Positions 23,401 through 36,416 of a DNA stretch of 64,000 nucleotides are shown one piece after another. The stretch lies in NCBI GenBank assembly GCA_964057225.1, contig OZ059900.1, positions 7,574,501 to 7,638,500 on the forward strand. Direction: 5' to 3'. Below the pieces are notes generated by a model. That model saw only the letters and a program-made list of their open reading frames with translations, ran no database searches and was not told the origin of the DNA. The translations under genes and the position numbers were made by a program. Each line of letters starts with the position of its first letter. Position 1 is the stretch's first letter. The DNA comes from Auanema rhodensis (lineage: Eukaryota > Nematoda > Chromadorea > Rhabditida > Rhabditidae).

Positions 23401-26400
23401 TATCAAAACTGATTGAAATATGGGCCTTTTTATGCTCAAAACGCCATATATTCAACGATTTTGGGTACAAAACATGTGAAAACTGTATGTTTTGATCAGA
23501 CCCTTTGAGATATGGATTTGAAATTCAGGATTCATAAACTTTGACTATTTTCACATATATATGTCCAATTTTAACCACTTTGGTCAAAAAGGACCGAAAA
23601 TATCAAGAATTATTGGTTTTTTGGGGTTTGAAGGGCATTTTGGCAAAATCAGTCAAACTTTTGATCTTAAGCATATTTTTTTCTTCTAAAACGACTAAAT
23701 GTATGAAATACTGTCATAGAATGTTCATATAGGTGTATTTTGCACGAATATCAAAACTGATTGAAATATGGGCCTTTTTATGCTCAAAACGCCATATATT
23801 CAACGATTTTGGGTACAAAACATGTGAAAACTGTATGTTTTGATCAGACCCTTTGAGATATGGATTTGAAATTCAGGATTCATAAACTTCGACTATTTCT
23901 ACATATATATGTCCAATTTTAACCACTTTGGTCAAAAAGGACCGAAAATATCAAGAATTATTGGTTTTTTGGGGTTTGAAGGGCATTTTGGCAAAATCAG
24001 TCAAACTTTTGATCTTAAGCATATTTTTTTCTTCTAAAACGACTAAATGTATGAAATACTGTCAAAGAATGTTCATATAGGTGTATTTTGCACGAATATC
24101 AAAACTGATTGAAATATGGGCCTTTTTATGCTCAAAACGCCATATATTCAACGATTTTGGGTACAAAACATGTGAAAACTGTATGTTTTGATCAGACCCT
24201 TTGAGATATGGATTTAAAATTCAGGATTCATAAAATTCAACTATTTTTACATATATATGTCCAATTTTAACCACTTTGGTCAAAAAGGACCGAAAATATC
24301 AAGAATTATTGGTTTTTTGGGGTTTGAAGGGCATTTTGGCAAAATCAGTCAAACTTTTGATCTTAAGCATATTTTTTTCTTCTAAAACGACTAAATGTAT
24401 GAAATACTGTCATAAAATGTTCATATAGGTGTATTTTGCACGAATATCAAAACTGATTGAAATATGGGCCTTTTTATGCTCAAAACGCCATATATTCAAC
24501 GATTTTGGGTACAAAACATGTGAAAACTGTATGTTTTGATCAGACCCTTTGAGATATGGATTTAAAATTCAGGATTCAAAAAATTCGACTATTTTTACAT
24601 ATATATGTCCAATTTTAACCACTTTGGTCAAAAAGGACCGAAAATATCAAGAATTATTGGTTTTTTGGGGTTTGAAGGGCATTTTGGCAAAATCAGTCAA
24701 ACTTTTGATCTTAAGCATATTTTTTTCTTCTAAAACGACTAAATGTATGAAATACTGTCATAGAATGTTCATATAGGTGTATTTTGCACGAATATCAAAA
24801 CTGATTGAAATATGGGCCTTTTTATGCTCAAAACGCCATATATTCAACGATTTTGGGTACAAAACATGTGAAAACTGTATGTTTTGATCAGACCCTTTGA
24901 GATATGGATTTGAAATTCAGGATTCATAAACTTTGACTGTTTTCACATATATATGTCCAATTTTAACCACTTTGGTCAAAAAGGACCGAAAATATCAAGA
25001 ATTATTGGTTTTTTGGGGTTTGAAGGGCATTTTGGCAAAATCAGTCAAACTTTTGATCTTAAGCATATTTTTTTCTTCTAAAACGACTAAATGTATGAAA
25101 TACTGTCATAGAATGTTCATATAGGTGTATTTTGCACGAATATCAAAACTGATTGAAATATGGGCCTTTTTATGCTCAAAACGCCATATATTCAACGATT
25201 TTGGGTACAAAACATGTGAAAACTGTATGTTTTGATCAGACCCTTTGAGATATGGATTTGAAATTCAGGATTCATAAACTTTGACTATTTTTACATATAT
25301 ATGTCCAATTTTAACCACTTTGGTCAAAAAGGACCGAAAATATCAAGAATTATTGGTTTTTTGGGGTTTGAAGGGCATTTTGGCTAAATCAGTCAAACTT
25401 TTGATCTTAAGCATATTTTTTTCTTCTAAAACGACTAAATGTATGAAATACTGTCAAAGATTGTTCATATAGGTGTATTTTGCACGAATATCAAAACTGA
25501 TTGAAATATGGGCCTTTTTATGCTCAAAACGCCATATATTCAACGATTTTGGGTACAAAACATGTGAAAACTGTATGTTTTGATCAGACCCTTTGAGATA
25601 TGGATTTAAAATTCAGGATTCATAAAATTCGACTATTTTTACATATATATGTCCAATTTTAACCACTTTGGTCAAAAAGGACCGAAAATATCAAGAATTA
25701 TTGGTTTTTTGGGGTTTGAAGGGCATTTTGGCAAAATCAGTCAAACTTTTGATCTTAAGCATATTTTTTTCTTCTAAAACGACTAAATGTATGAAATACT
25801 GTCATAGAATGTTCATATAGGTGTATTTTGCACGAATATCAAAACTGATTGAAATATGGGCCTTTTTATGTTCAAAACGCCATATATTCAACGATTTTGG
25901 GTACAAAACATGTGAAAACTGTATGTTTTGATCAGACCCTTTGAGATATGGATTTGAAATTCAGGATTCATAAACATTGACTATTTTTACATATATATGT
26001 CCAATTTTAACCACTTTGGTCGAAAAGGACCGAAAATATCAAGAATTATTGGTTTTTTGGGGATTGAAGGGCATTTTGGCAAAATCAGTCAAACTTTTGA
26101 TCTTAAGCATATTTTTTTCTTCTAAAACGACTAAATGTATGAAATACTGTCATAGAATGTTCATATAGGTGTATTTTGCACGAATATCAAAACTGATTGA
26201 AATATGGGCCTTTTTATGTTCAAAACGCCATATATTCAACGATTTTGGGTACAAAACATGTGAAAACTGTATGTTTTGATCAGACCCTTTGAGATATGGA
26301 TTTGGAATTCAGGATTCATAAACTTTGACTATTTTTACATATATATGTTCAATTTTAACCACTTTGGTCAAAAAGGACCGAAAATATCAAGAATTATTGG

Positions 26401-27455
26401 TTTTTTGGGGATTGAAGGGCATTTTGGCTAAATCAGTCAAACTTTTGATCTTAAGCATATTTTTTTCTTCTAAAACGACTAAATGTATGAAATACTGTCA
26501 TAGAATGTTCATATAGGTGTATTTTGCACGAATATCAAAACTGATTGAAATATGGGCCTTTTTATGTTCAAAACGCCATATATTCAACGATTTTGGGTAC
26601 AAAACATGTGAAAACTGTATGTTTTGATCAGACCCTTTGAGATATGGATTTGAAATTCAGGATTCATAAACTTTGACTATTTTTACATATATATGTCCAA
26701 TTTTAACCACTTTGGTCAAAAAGGACCGAAAATATCAAGAATTATTGGTTTTTTGGGGATTGAAGGGCATTTTGGCAAAATCAGTCAAACTTTTGATCTT
26801 AAGCATATTTTTTTCTTCTAAAACGACTAAATGTATGAAATACTGTCATAGAATGTTCATATAGGTGTATTTTGCACGAATATCAAAACTGATTGAAATA
26901 TGGGCCTTTTTATGTTCAAAACGCCATATATTCAACGATTTTGGGTACAAAACATGTGAAAACTGTATGTTTTGATCAGACCCTTTGAGATATGGATTTG
27001 GAATTCAGGATTCATAAACTTTGACTATTTTTACATATATATGTTCAATTTTAACCACTTTGGTCAAAAAGGACCGAAAATATCAAGAATTATTGGTTTT
27101 TTGGGGTTTGAAGGGCATTTTGGCTAAATCAGTCAAACTTTTGATCTTAAGCATATTTTTTTCTTCTAAAACGACTAAATGTATGAAATACTGTCATAGA
27201 ATGTTCATATAGGTGTATTTTGCACGAATATCAAAACTGATTGAAATATGGGCCTTTTTATGTTCAAAACGCCATATATTCAACGATTTTGGGTACAAAA
27301 CATGTGAAAACTGTATGTTTTGATCAGACCCTTTGAGATATGGATTTGAAATTCAGGATTCATAAACTTTGACTATTTTTACATATATATGTCCAATTTT
27401 AACCACTTTGGTCAAAAAGGACCGAAAATATCAAGAATTATTGGTTTTTTGGGGA
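20496..27455 (+). repeat. First copy of a 20-monomer (6,960-bp) tandem segmental duplication
   Basis: Comparing bases 6,960 positions apart, 20496-24938 matches 27456-31898 with one difference seen (22470 A against 29430 G). From 24945 the match continues at an offset of 6,612 bp as far as 27544/34156 with no difference seen. This copy therefore has one monomer (about 24939-25286, with CTGTTTTCAC near its start) that the second copy lacks. Rare variants shared by both copies include GTTTAATTTT, AACACTGTC, ATTTTCTTC and AAATTCAAC. Confidence 0.93.
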
Positions 27456-27716
27456 TTGAAGGGCATTTTGGCAAAATCAGTCAAACTTTTGATCTTAAGC
27501 ATATTTTTTTCTTCTAAAACGACTAAATGTATGAAATACTGTCAAAGAATGTTCATATAGGTGTATTTTGCACGAATATCAAAACTGATTGAAATATGGG
27601 CCTTTTTATGCTCAAAACGCCATATATTCAACGATTTTGGGTACAAAACATGTGAAAACTGTATGTTTTGATCAGACCCTTTGAGATATGGATTTGAAAT
27701 TCAGGATTCATAAACT
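27369..27716 (+). repeat. Junction monomer of the large duplication
   Basis: The left part (GTCC, then GGGGATTG at 27455) belongs to the lineage of 26673 and 33981. The right part (CAAAG at 27545, then CTCAAAACG) matches the unit at 20409. The switch lies between 27455 and 27545 and keeps the 348-bp register, as expected for unequal exchange between aligned monomers. Confidence 0.85.
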
Positions 27717-30700
27717 TTGACTATTTTCACATATATATGTCCAATTTTAACCACTTTGGTCAAAAAGGACCGAAAATATCAAGAATTATTGGTTTTTTGG
27801 GGTTTGAAGGGCATTTTGGCAAAATCAGTCAAACTTTTGATCTTAAGCATATTTTTTTCTTCTAAAACGACTAAATGTATGAAATACTGTCATAGAATGT
27901 TGATATAGGTGTATTTTGCACGAATATCAAAACTGATTGAAATATGGGCCTTTTTATGCTCAAAACGCCATATATTCAACGATTTTGGGTACAAAACATG
28001 TGAAAACTGTATGTTTTGATCAGACCCTTTGAGATATGGATTTGGAATTCAGGATTCATAAACTTTGACTATTTTTACATATATATGTTTAATTTTAACC
28101 ACTTTGGTCAAAAAGGACCGAAAATATCAAGAATTATTGGTTTTTTGGGGTTTGAAGGGCATTTTGGCAAAATCAGTCAAACTTTTGATCTTAAGCATAT
28201 TTTTTTCTTCTAAAACGACTAAATGTATGAAACACTGTCATAGATTGTTCATATAGGTGTATTTTGCACGAATATCAAAACTGATTGAAATATGGGCCTT
28301 TTTATGCTCCAAACGCCATATATTCAACGATTTTGGGTACAAAACATGTGAAAACTGTATGTTTTGATCAGACCCTTTGAGATATGGATTTGAAATTCAG
28401 GATTCATAAACTTTGACTATTATTACATATATATGTCCAATTTTAACCACTTTGGTCAAAAAGGACCGAAAATATCAAGAATTATTGGTTTTTTGGGGTT
28501 TGAAGGGCATTTTGGCTAAATCAGTCAAACTTTTGATCTTAAGCATATTTTTTTCTTCTAAAACGACTAAATGTATGAAATACTGTCATAGAATGTTCAT
28601 ATAGGTGTATTTTGCACGAATATCAAAACTGATTGAAATATGGGCCTTTTTATGCTCAAAACGCCATATATTCAACGATTTTGGGTACAAAACATGTGAA
28701 AACTGTATGTTTTGATCAGACCCTTTGAGATATGGATTTGGAATTCAGGATTCATAAACTTTGACTATTTTTACATATATATGTTCAATTTTAACCACTT
28801 TGGTCAAAAAGGACCGAAAATATCAAGAATTATTGGTTTTTTGGGGTTTGAAGGGCATTTTGGCAAAATCAGTCAAACTTTTGATCTTAAGCATATTTTT
28901 TTCTTCTAAAACGACTAAATGTATGAAATACTGTCATAGATTGTTCATATAGGTGTATTTTGCACGAATATCAAAACTGATTGAAATATGGGCCTTTTTA
29001 TGCTCCAAACGCCATATATTCAACGATTTTGGGTACAAAACATGTGAAAACTGTATGTTTTGATCAGACCCTTTGAGATATGGATTTGAAATTCAGGATT
29101 CATAAACTTCGACTATTTCTACATATATATGTTCAATTTTAACCACTTTGGTCAAAAAGGACCGAAAATATCAAGAATTATTGGTTTTTTGGGGTTTGAA
29201 GGGCATTTTGGCTAAATCAGTCAAACTTTTGATCTTAAGCATATTTTCTTCTTCTAAAACGACTAAATGTATGAAATACTGTCAAAGAATGTTCATATAG
29301 GTGTATTTTGCACGAATATCAAAACTGATTGAAATATGGGCCTTTTTATGCTCAAAACGCCATATATTCAACGATTTTGGGTACAAAACATGTGAAAACT
29401 GTATGTTTTGATCAGACCCTTTGAGATATGGATTTAAAATTCAGGATTCAAAAAATTCGACTATTTTTACATATATATGTCCAATTTTAACCACTTTGGT
29501 CAAAAAGGACCGAAAATATCAAGAATTATTGGTTTTTTGGGGTTTGAAGGGCATTTTGGCAAAATCAGTCAAACTTTTGATCTTAAGCATATTTTTTTCT
29601 TCTAAAACGACTAAATGTATGAAATACTGTCATAGAATGTTCATATAGGTGTATTTTGCACGAATATCAAAACTGATTGAAATATGGGCCTTTTTATGCT
29701 CAAAACGCCATATATTCAACGATTTTGGGTACAAAACATGTGAAAACTGTATGTTTTGATCAGACCCTTTGAGATATGGATTTGAAATTCAGGATTCATA
29801 AACTTTGACTATTTTTACATATATATGTCCAATTTTAACCACTTTGGTCAAAAAGGACCGAAAATATCAAGAATTATTGGTTTTTTGGGGTTTGAAGGGC
29901 ATTTTGGCTAAATCAGTCAAACTTTTGATCTTAAGCATATTTTTTTCTTCTAAAACGACTAAATGTATGAAATACTGTCAAAGAATGTTCATATAGGTGT
30001 ATTTTGCACGAATATCAAAACTGATTGAAATATGGGCCTTTTTATGCTCAAAACGCCATATATTCAACGATTTTGGGTACAAAACATGTGAAAACTGTAT
30101 GTTTTGATCAGACCCTTTGAGATATGGATTTAAAATTCAGGATTCAAAAAATTCGACTATTTTTACATATATATGTCCAATTTTAACCACTTTGGTCAAA
30201 AAGGACCGAAAATATCAAGAATTATTGGTTTTTTGGGGTTTGAAGGGCATTTTGGCAAAATCAGTCAAACTTTTGATCTTAAGCATATTTTTTTCTTCTA
30301 AAACGACTAAATGTATGAAATACTGTCATAGAATGTTCATATAGGTGTATTTTGCACGAATATCAAAACTGATTGAAATATGGGCCTTTTTATGCTCAAA
30401 ACGCCATATATTCAACGATTTTGGGTACAAAACATGTGAAAACTGTATGTTTTGATCAGACCCTTTGAGATATGGATTTGAAATTCAGGATTCATAAACT
30501 TTGACTATTTTCACATATATATGTCCAATTTTAACCACTTTGGTCAAAAAGGACCGAAAATATCAAGAATTATTGGTTTTTTGGGGTTTGAAGGGCATTT
30601 TGGCAAAATCAGTCAAACTTTTGATCTTAAGCATATTTTTTTCTTCTAAAACGACTAAATGTATGAAATACTGTCATAGAATGTTCATATAGGTGTATTT

Positions 30701-33700
30701 TGCACGAATATCAAAACTGATTGAAATATGGGCCTTTTTATGCTCAAAACGCCATATATTCAACGATTTTGGGTACAAAACATGTGAAAACTGTATGTTT
30801 TGATCAGACCCTTTGAGATATGGATTTGAAATTCAGGATTCATAAACTTCGACTATTTCTACATATATATGTCCAATTTTAACCACTTTGGTCAAAAAGG
30901 ACCGAAAATATCAAGAATTATTGGTTTTTTGGGGTTTGAAGGGCATTTTGGCAAAATCAGTCAAACTTTTGATCTTAAGCATATTTTTTTCTTCTAAAAC
31001 GACTAAATGTATGAAATACTGTCAAAGAATGTTCATATAGGTGTATTTTGCACGAATATCAAAACTGATTGAAATATGGGCCTTTTTATGCTCAAAACGC
31101 CATATATTCAACGATTTTGGGTACAAAACATGTGAAAACTGTATGTTTTGATCAGACCCTTTGAGATATGGATTTAAAATTCAGGATTCATAAAATTCAA
31201 CTATTTTTACATATATATGTCCAATTTTAACCACTTTGGTCAAAAAGGACCGAAAATATCAAGAATTATTGGTTTTTTGGGGTTTGAAGGGCATTTTGGC
31301 AAAATCAGTCAAACTTTTGATCTTAAGCATATTTTTTTCTTCTAAAACGACTAAATGTATGAAATACTGTCATAAAATGTTCATATAGGTGTATTTTGCA
31401 CGAATATCAAAACTGATTGAAATATGGGCCTTTTTATGCTCAAAACGCCATATATTCAACGATTTTGGGTACAAAACATGTGAAAACTGTATGTTTTGAT
31501 CAGACCCTTTGAGATATGGATTTAAAATTCAGGATTCAAAAAATTCGACTATTTTTACATATATATGTCCAATTTTAACCACTTTGGTCAAAAAGGACCG
31601 AAAATATCAAGAATTATTGGTTTTTTGGGGTTTGAAGGGCATTTTGGCAAAATCAGTCAAACTTTTGATCTTAAGCATATTTTTTTCTTCTAAAACGACT
31701 AAATGTATGAAATACTGTCATAGAATGTTCATATAGGTGTATTTTGCACGAATATCAAAACTGATTGAAATATGGGCCTTTTTATGCTCAAAACGCCATA
31801 TATTCAACGATTTTGGGTACAAAACATGTGAAAACTGTATGTTTTGATCAGACCCTTTGAGATATGGATTTGAAATTCAGGATTCATAAACTTTGACTAT
31901 TTTTACATATATATGTCCAATTTTAACCACTTTGGTCAAAAAGGACCGAAAATATCAAGAATTATTGGTTTTTTGGGGTTTGAAGGGCATTTTGGCTAAA
32001 TCAGTCAAACTTTTGATCTTAAGCATATTTTTTTCTTCTAAAACGACTAAATGTATGAAATACTGTCAAAGATTGTTCATATAGGTGTATTTTGCACGAA
32101 TATCAAAACTGATTGAAATATGGGCCTTTTTATGCTCAAAACGCCATATATTCAACGATTTTGGGTACAAAACATGTGAAAACTGTATGTTTTGATCAGA
32201 CCCTTTGAGATATGGATTTAAAATTCAGGATTCATAAAATTCGACTATTTTTACATATATATGTCCAATTTTAACCACTTTGGTCAAAAAGGACCGAAAA
32301 TATCAAGAATTATTGGTTTTTTGGGGTTTGAAGGGCATTTTGGCAAAATCAGTCAAACTTTTGATCTTAAGCATATTTTTTTCTTCTAAAACGACTAAAT
32401 GTATGAAATACTGTCATAGAATGTTCATATAGGTGTATTTTGCACGAATATCAAAACTGATTGAAATATGGGCCTTTTTATGTTCAAAACGCCATATATT
32501 CAACGATTTTGGGTACAAAACATGTGAAAACTGTATGTTTTGATCAGACCCTTTGAGATATGGATTTGAAATTCAGGATTCATAAACATTGACTATTTTT
32601 ACATATATATGTCCAATTTTAACCACTTTGGTCGAAAAGGACCGAAAATATCAAGAATTATTGGTTTTTTGGGGATTGAAGGGCATTTTGGCAAAATCAG
32701 TCAAACTTTTGATCTTAAGCATATTTTTTTCTTCTAAAACGACTAAATGTATGAAATACTGTCATAGAATGTTCATATAGGTGTATTTTGCACGAATATC
32801 AAAACTGATTGAAATATGGGCCTTTTTATGTTCAAAACGCCATATATTCAACGATTTTGGGTACAAAACATGTGAAAACTGTATGTTTTGATCAGACCCT
32901 TTGAGATATGGATTTGGAATTCAGGATTCATAAACTTTGACTATTTTTACATATATATGTTCAATTTTAACCACTTTGGTCAAAAAGGACCGAAAATATC
33001 AAGAATTATTGGTTTTTTGGGGATTGAAGGGCATTTTGGCTAAATCAGTCAAACTTTTGATCTTAAGCATATTTTTTTCTTCTAAAACGACTAAATGTAT
33101 GAAATACTGTCATAGAATGTTCATATAGGTGTATTTTGCACGAATATCAAAACTGATTGAAATATGGGCCTTTTTATGTTCAAAACGCCATATATTCAAC
33201 GATTTTGGGTACAAAACATGTGAAAACTGTATGTTTTGATCAGACCCTTTGAGATATGGATTTGAAATTCAGGATTCATAAACTTTGACTATTTTTACAT
33301 ATATATGTCCAATTTTAACCACTTTGGTCAAAAAGGACCGAAAATATCAAGAATTATTGGTTTTTTGGGGATTGAAGGGCATTTTGGCAAAATCAGTCAA
33401 ACTTTTGATCTTAAGCATATTTTTTTCTTCTAAAACGACTAAATGTATGAAATACTGTCATAGAATGTTCATATAGGTGTATTTTGCACGAATATCAAAA
33501 CTGATTGAAATATGGGCCTTTTTATGTTCAAAACGCCATATATTCAACGATTTTGGGTACAAAACATGTGAAAACTGTATGTTTTGATCAGACCCTTTGA
33601 GATATGGATTTGGAATTCAGGATTCATAAACTTTGACTATTTTTACATATATATGTTCAATTTTAACCACTTTGGTCAAAAAGGACCGAAAATATCAAGA

Positions 33701-34156
33701 ATTATTGGTTTTTTGGGGTTTGAAGGGCATTTTGGCTAAATCAGTCAAACTTTTGATCTTAAGCATATTTTTTTCTTCTAAAACGACTAAATGTATGAAA
33801 TACTGTCATAGAATGTTCATATAGGTGTATTTTGCACGAATATCAAAACTGATTGAAATATGGGCCTTTTTATGTTCAAAACGCCATATATTCAACGATT
33901 TTGGGTACAAAACATGTGAAAACTGTATGTTTTGATCAGACCCTTTGAGATATGGATTTGAAATTCAGGATTCATAAACTTTGACTATTTTTACATATAT
34001 ATGTCCAATTTTAACCACTTTGGTCAAAAAGGACCGAAAATATCAAGAATTATTGGTTTTTTGGGGATTGAAGGGCATTTTGGCAAAATCAGTCAAACTT
34101 TTGATCTTAAGCATATTTTTTTCTTCTAAAACGACTAAATGTATGAAATACTGTCA
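27456..34156 (+). repeat. Second copy of the duplication, 19 monomers plus overlap
   Basis: It follows the first copy directly. It lacks one 348-bp unit, so later sites are offset by 6,612 instead of 6,960 bp. The match on the left starts just after the unit-311 variant at 27455 (GGGGATTG against GGGGTTTG at 20495). It ends at 34157, where CATAG replaces CAAAG. Only one base difference was seen over about 6.6 kb, far fewer than between neighbouring monomers, so the event is recent or has been homogenised since. Confidence 0.93.
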
Positions 34157-36416
34157 TAGAATGTTCATATAGGTGTATTTTGCACGAATATCAAAACTGA
34201 TTGAAATATGGGCCTTTTTATGTTCAAAACGCCATATATTCAACGATTTTGGGTACAAAACATGTGAAAACTGTATGTTTTGATCAGACCCTTTGAGATA
34301 TGGATTTGGAATTCAGGATTCATAAACTTTGACTATATTTACATATATATGTTCAATTTTAACCACTTTGGTCAAAAAGGACCGAAAATATCAAGAATTA
34401 TTGGTTTTTTGGGGTTTGAAGGGCATTTTGGCTAAATCAGTCAAACTTTTGATCTTAAGCATATTTTTTTCTTCTAAAACGACTAAATGTATGAAATACT
34501 GTCATAGAATGTTCATATAGGTGTATTTTGCACGAATATCAAAACTGATTGAAATATGGGCCTTTTTATGTTCAAAACGCCATATATTCAACGATTTTGG
34601 GTACAAAACATGTGAAAACTGTATGTTTTGATCAGACCCTTTGAGATATGGATTTGGAATTCAGGATTCATAAACTTTGACTATTTTTACATATATATGT
34701 TCAATTTTAACCACTTTGGTCAAAAAGGACCGAAAATATCAAGAATTATTGGTTTTTTGGGGTTTGAAGGGCATTTTGGCTAAATCAGTCAAACTTTTGA
34801 TCTTAAGCATATTTTTTTCTTCTAAAACGACTAAATGTATGAAATACTGTCATAGAATGTTCATATAGGTGTATTTTGCACGAATATCAAAACTGATTGA
34901 AATATGGGCCTTTTTATGTTCAAAACGCCATATATTCAACGATTTTGGGTACAAAACATGTGAAAACTGTATGTTTTGATCAGACCCTTTGAGATATGGA
35001 TTTGAAATTCAGGATTCATAAACTTTGACTATTTTTACATATATATGTCCAATTTTAACCACTTTGGTCAAAAAGGACCGAAAATATCAAGAATTATTGG
35101 TTTTTTGGGGATTGAAGGGCATTTTGGCTAAATCAGTCAAACTTTTGATCTTAAGCATATTTTTTTCTTCTAAAACGACTAAATGTATGAAATACTGTCA
35201 TAGAATGTTCATATAGGTGTATTTTGCACGAATATCAAAACTGATTGAAATATGGGCCTTTTTATGTTCAAAACGCCATATATTCAACGATTTTGGGTAC
35301 AAAACATGTGAAAACTGTATGTTTTGATCAGACCCTTTGAGATATGGATTTGGAATTCAGGATTCATAAACTTTGACTATTTTTACATATATATGTTCAA
35401 TTTTAACCACTTTGGTCAAAAAGGACCGAAAATATCAAGAATAATTGGTTTTTTGGGGTTTGAAGGGCATTTTGGCTAAATCAGTCAAACTTTTGATCTT
35501 AAGCATATTTTTTTCTTCTAAAACGACTAAATGTATGAAATACTGTCATAGAATGTTCATATAGGTGTATTTTGCACGAATATCAAAACTGATTGAAATA
35601 TGGGCCTTTTTATGTTCAAAACGCCATATATTCAACGATTTTGGGTACAAAACATGTGAAAACTGTATGTTTTGATCAGACCCTTTGAGATATGGATTTG
35701 GAATTCAGGATTCATAAACTTTGACTATTTTTACATATATATGTTCAATTTTAACCACTTTGGTCAAAAAGGACCGAAAATATCAAGAATTATTGGTTTT
35801 TTGGGGTTTGAAGGGCATTTTGGCTAAATCAGTCAAACTTTTGATCTTAAGCATATTTTTTTCTTCTAAAACGACTAAATGTATGAAATACTGTCATAGA
35901 ATGTTCATATAGGTGTATTTTGCACGAATATCAAAACTGATTGAAATATGGGCCTTTTTATGTTCAAAACGCCATATATTCAACGATTTTGGGTACAAAA
36001 CATGTGAAAACTGTATGTTTTGATCAGACCCTTTGAGATATGGATTTGAAATTCAGGATTCATAAACTTTGACTATTTTTACATATATATGTCCAATTTT
36101 AACCACTTTGGTCAAAAAGGACCGAAAATATCAAGAATTATTGGTTTTTTGGGGATTGAAGGGCATTTTGGCAAAATCAGTCAAACTTTTGATCTTAAGC
36201 ATATTTTTTTCTTCTAAAACGACTAAATGTATGAAATACTGTCATAGAATGTTCATATAGGTGTATTTTGCACAAATATCAAAACTGATTGAAATATGGG
36301 CCTTTTTATGCTCAAAACGCCATATATTCAACGATTTTGGGTACAAAACATGTGAAAACTGTATGTTTTGATCAGACCCTTTGAGATATGGATTTGAAAT
36401 TCAGGATTCATAAACT
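34157..36416 (+). repeat. EcoRI-variant monomers in 2-3-unit patterns
   Basis: Units with GAATTC, GTTC and GCTAAATC alternate with units bearing GTCC and GGGGATTG. GAATTC sites are at 34309, 34657, 35353 and 35701. The three-unit order repeats at 34329 and 35373 (offset 1,044 bp). Nearly all units carry the TGTTCAAAAC variant (unit position 119 T). The unit at 35373 has a private AATAATTGG change. Confidence 0.8.

Noticed and set aside
20496-34156. Large duplication as a transposon or other mobile element
   Set aside because: Its ends are inside monomers, in register, with no target-site duplication, terminal repeats or coding content. Unequal exchange or conversion explains it.
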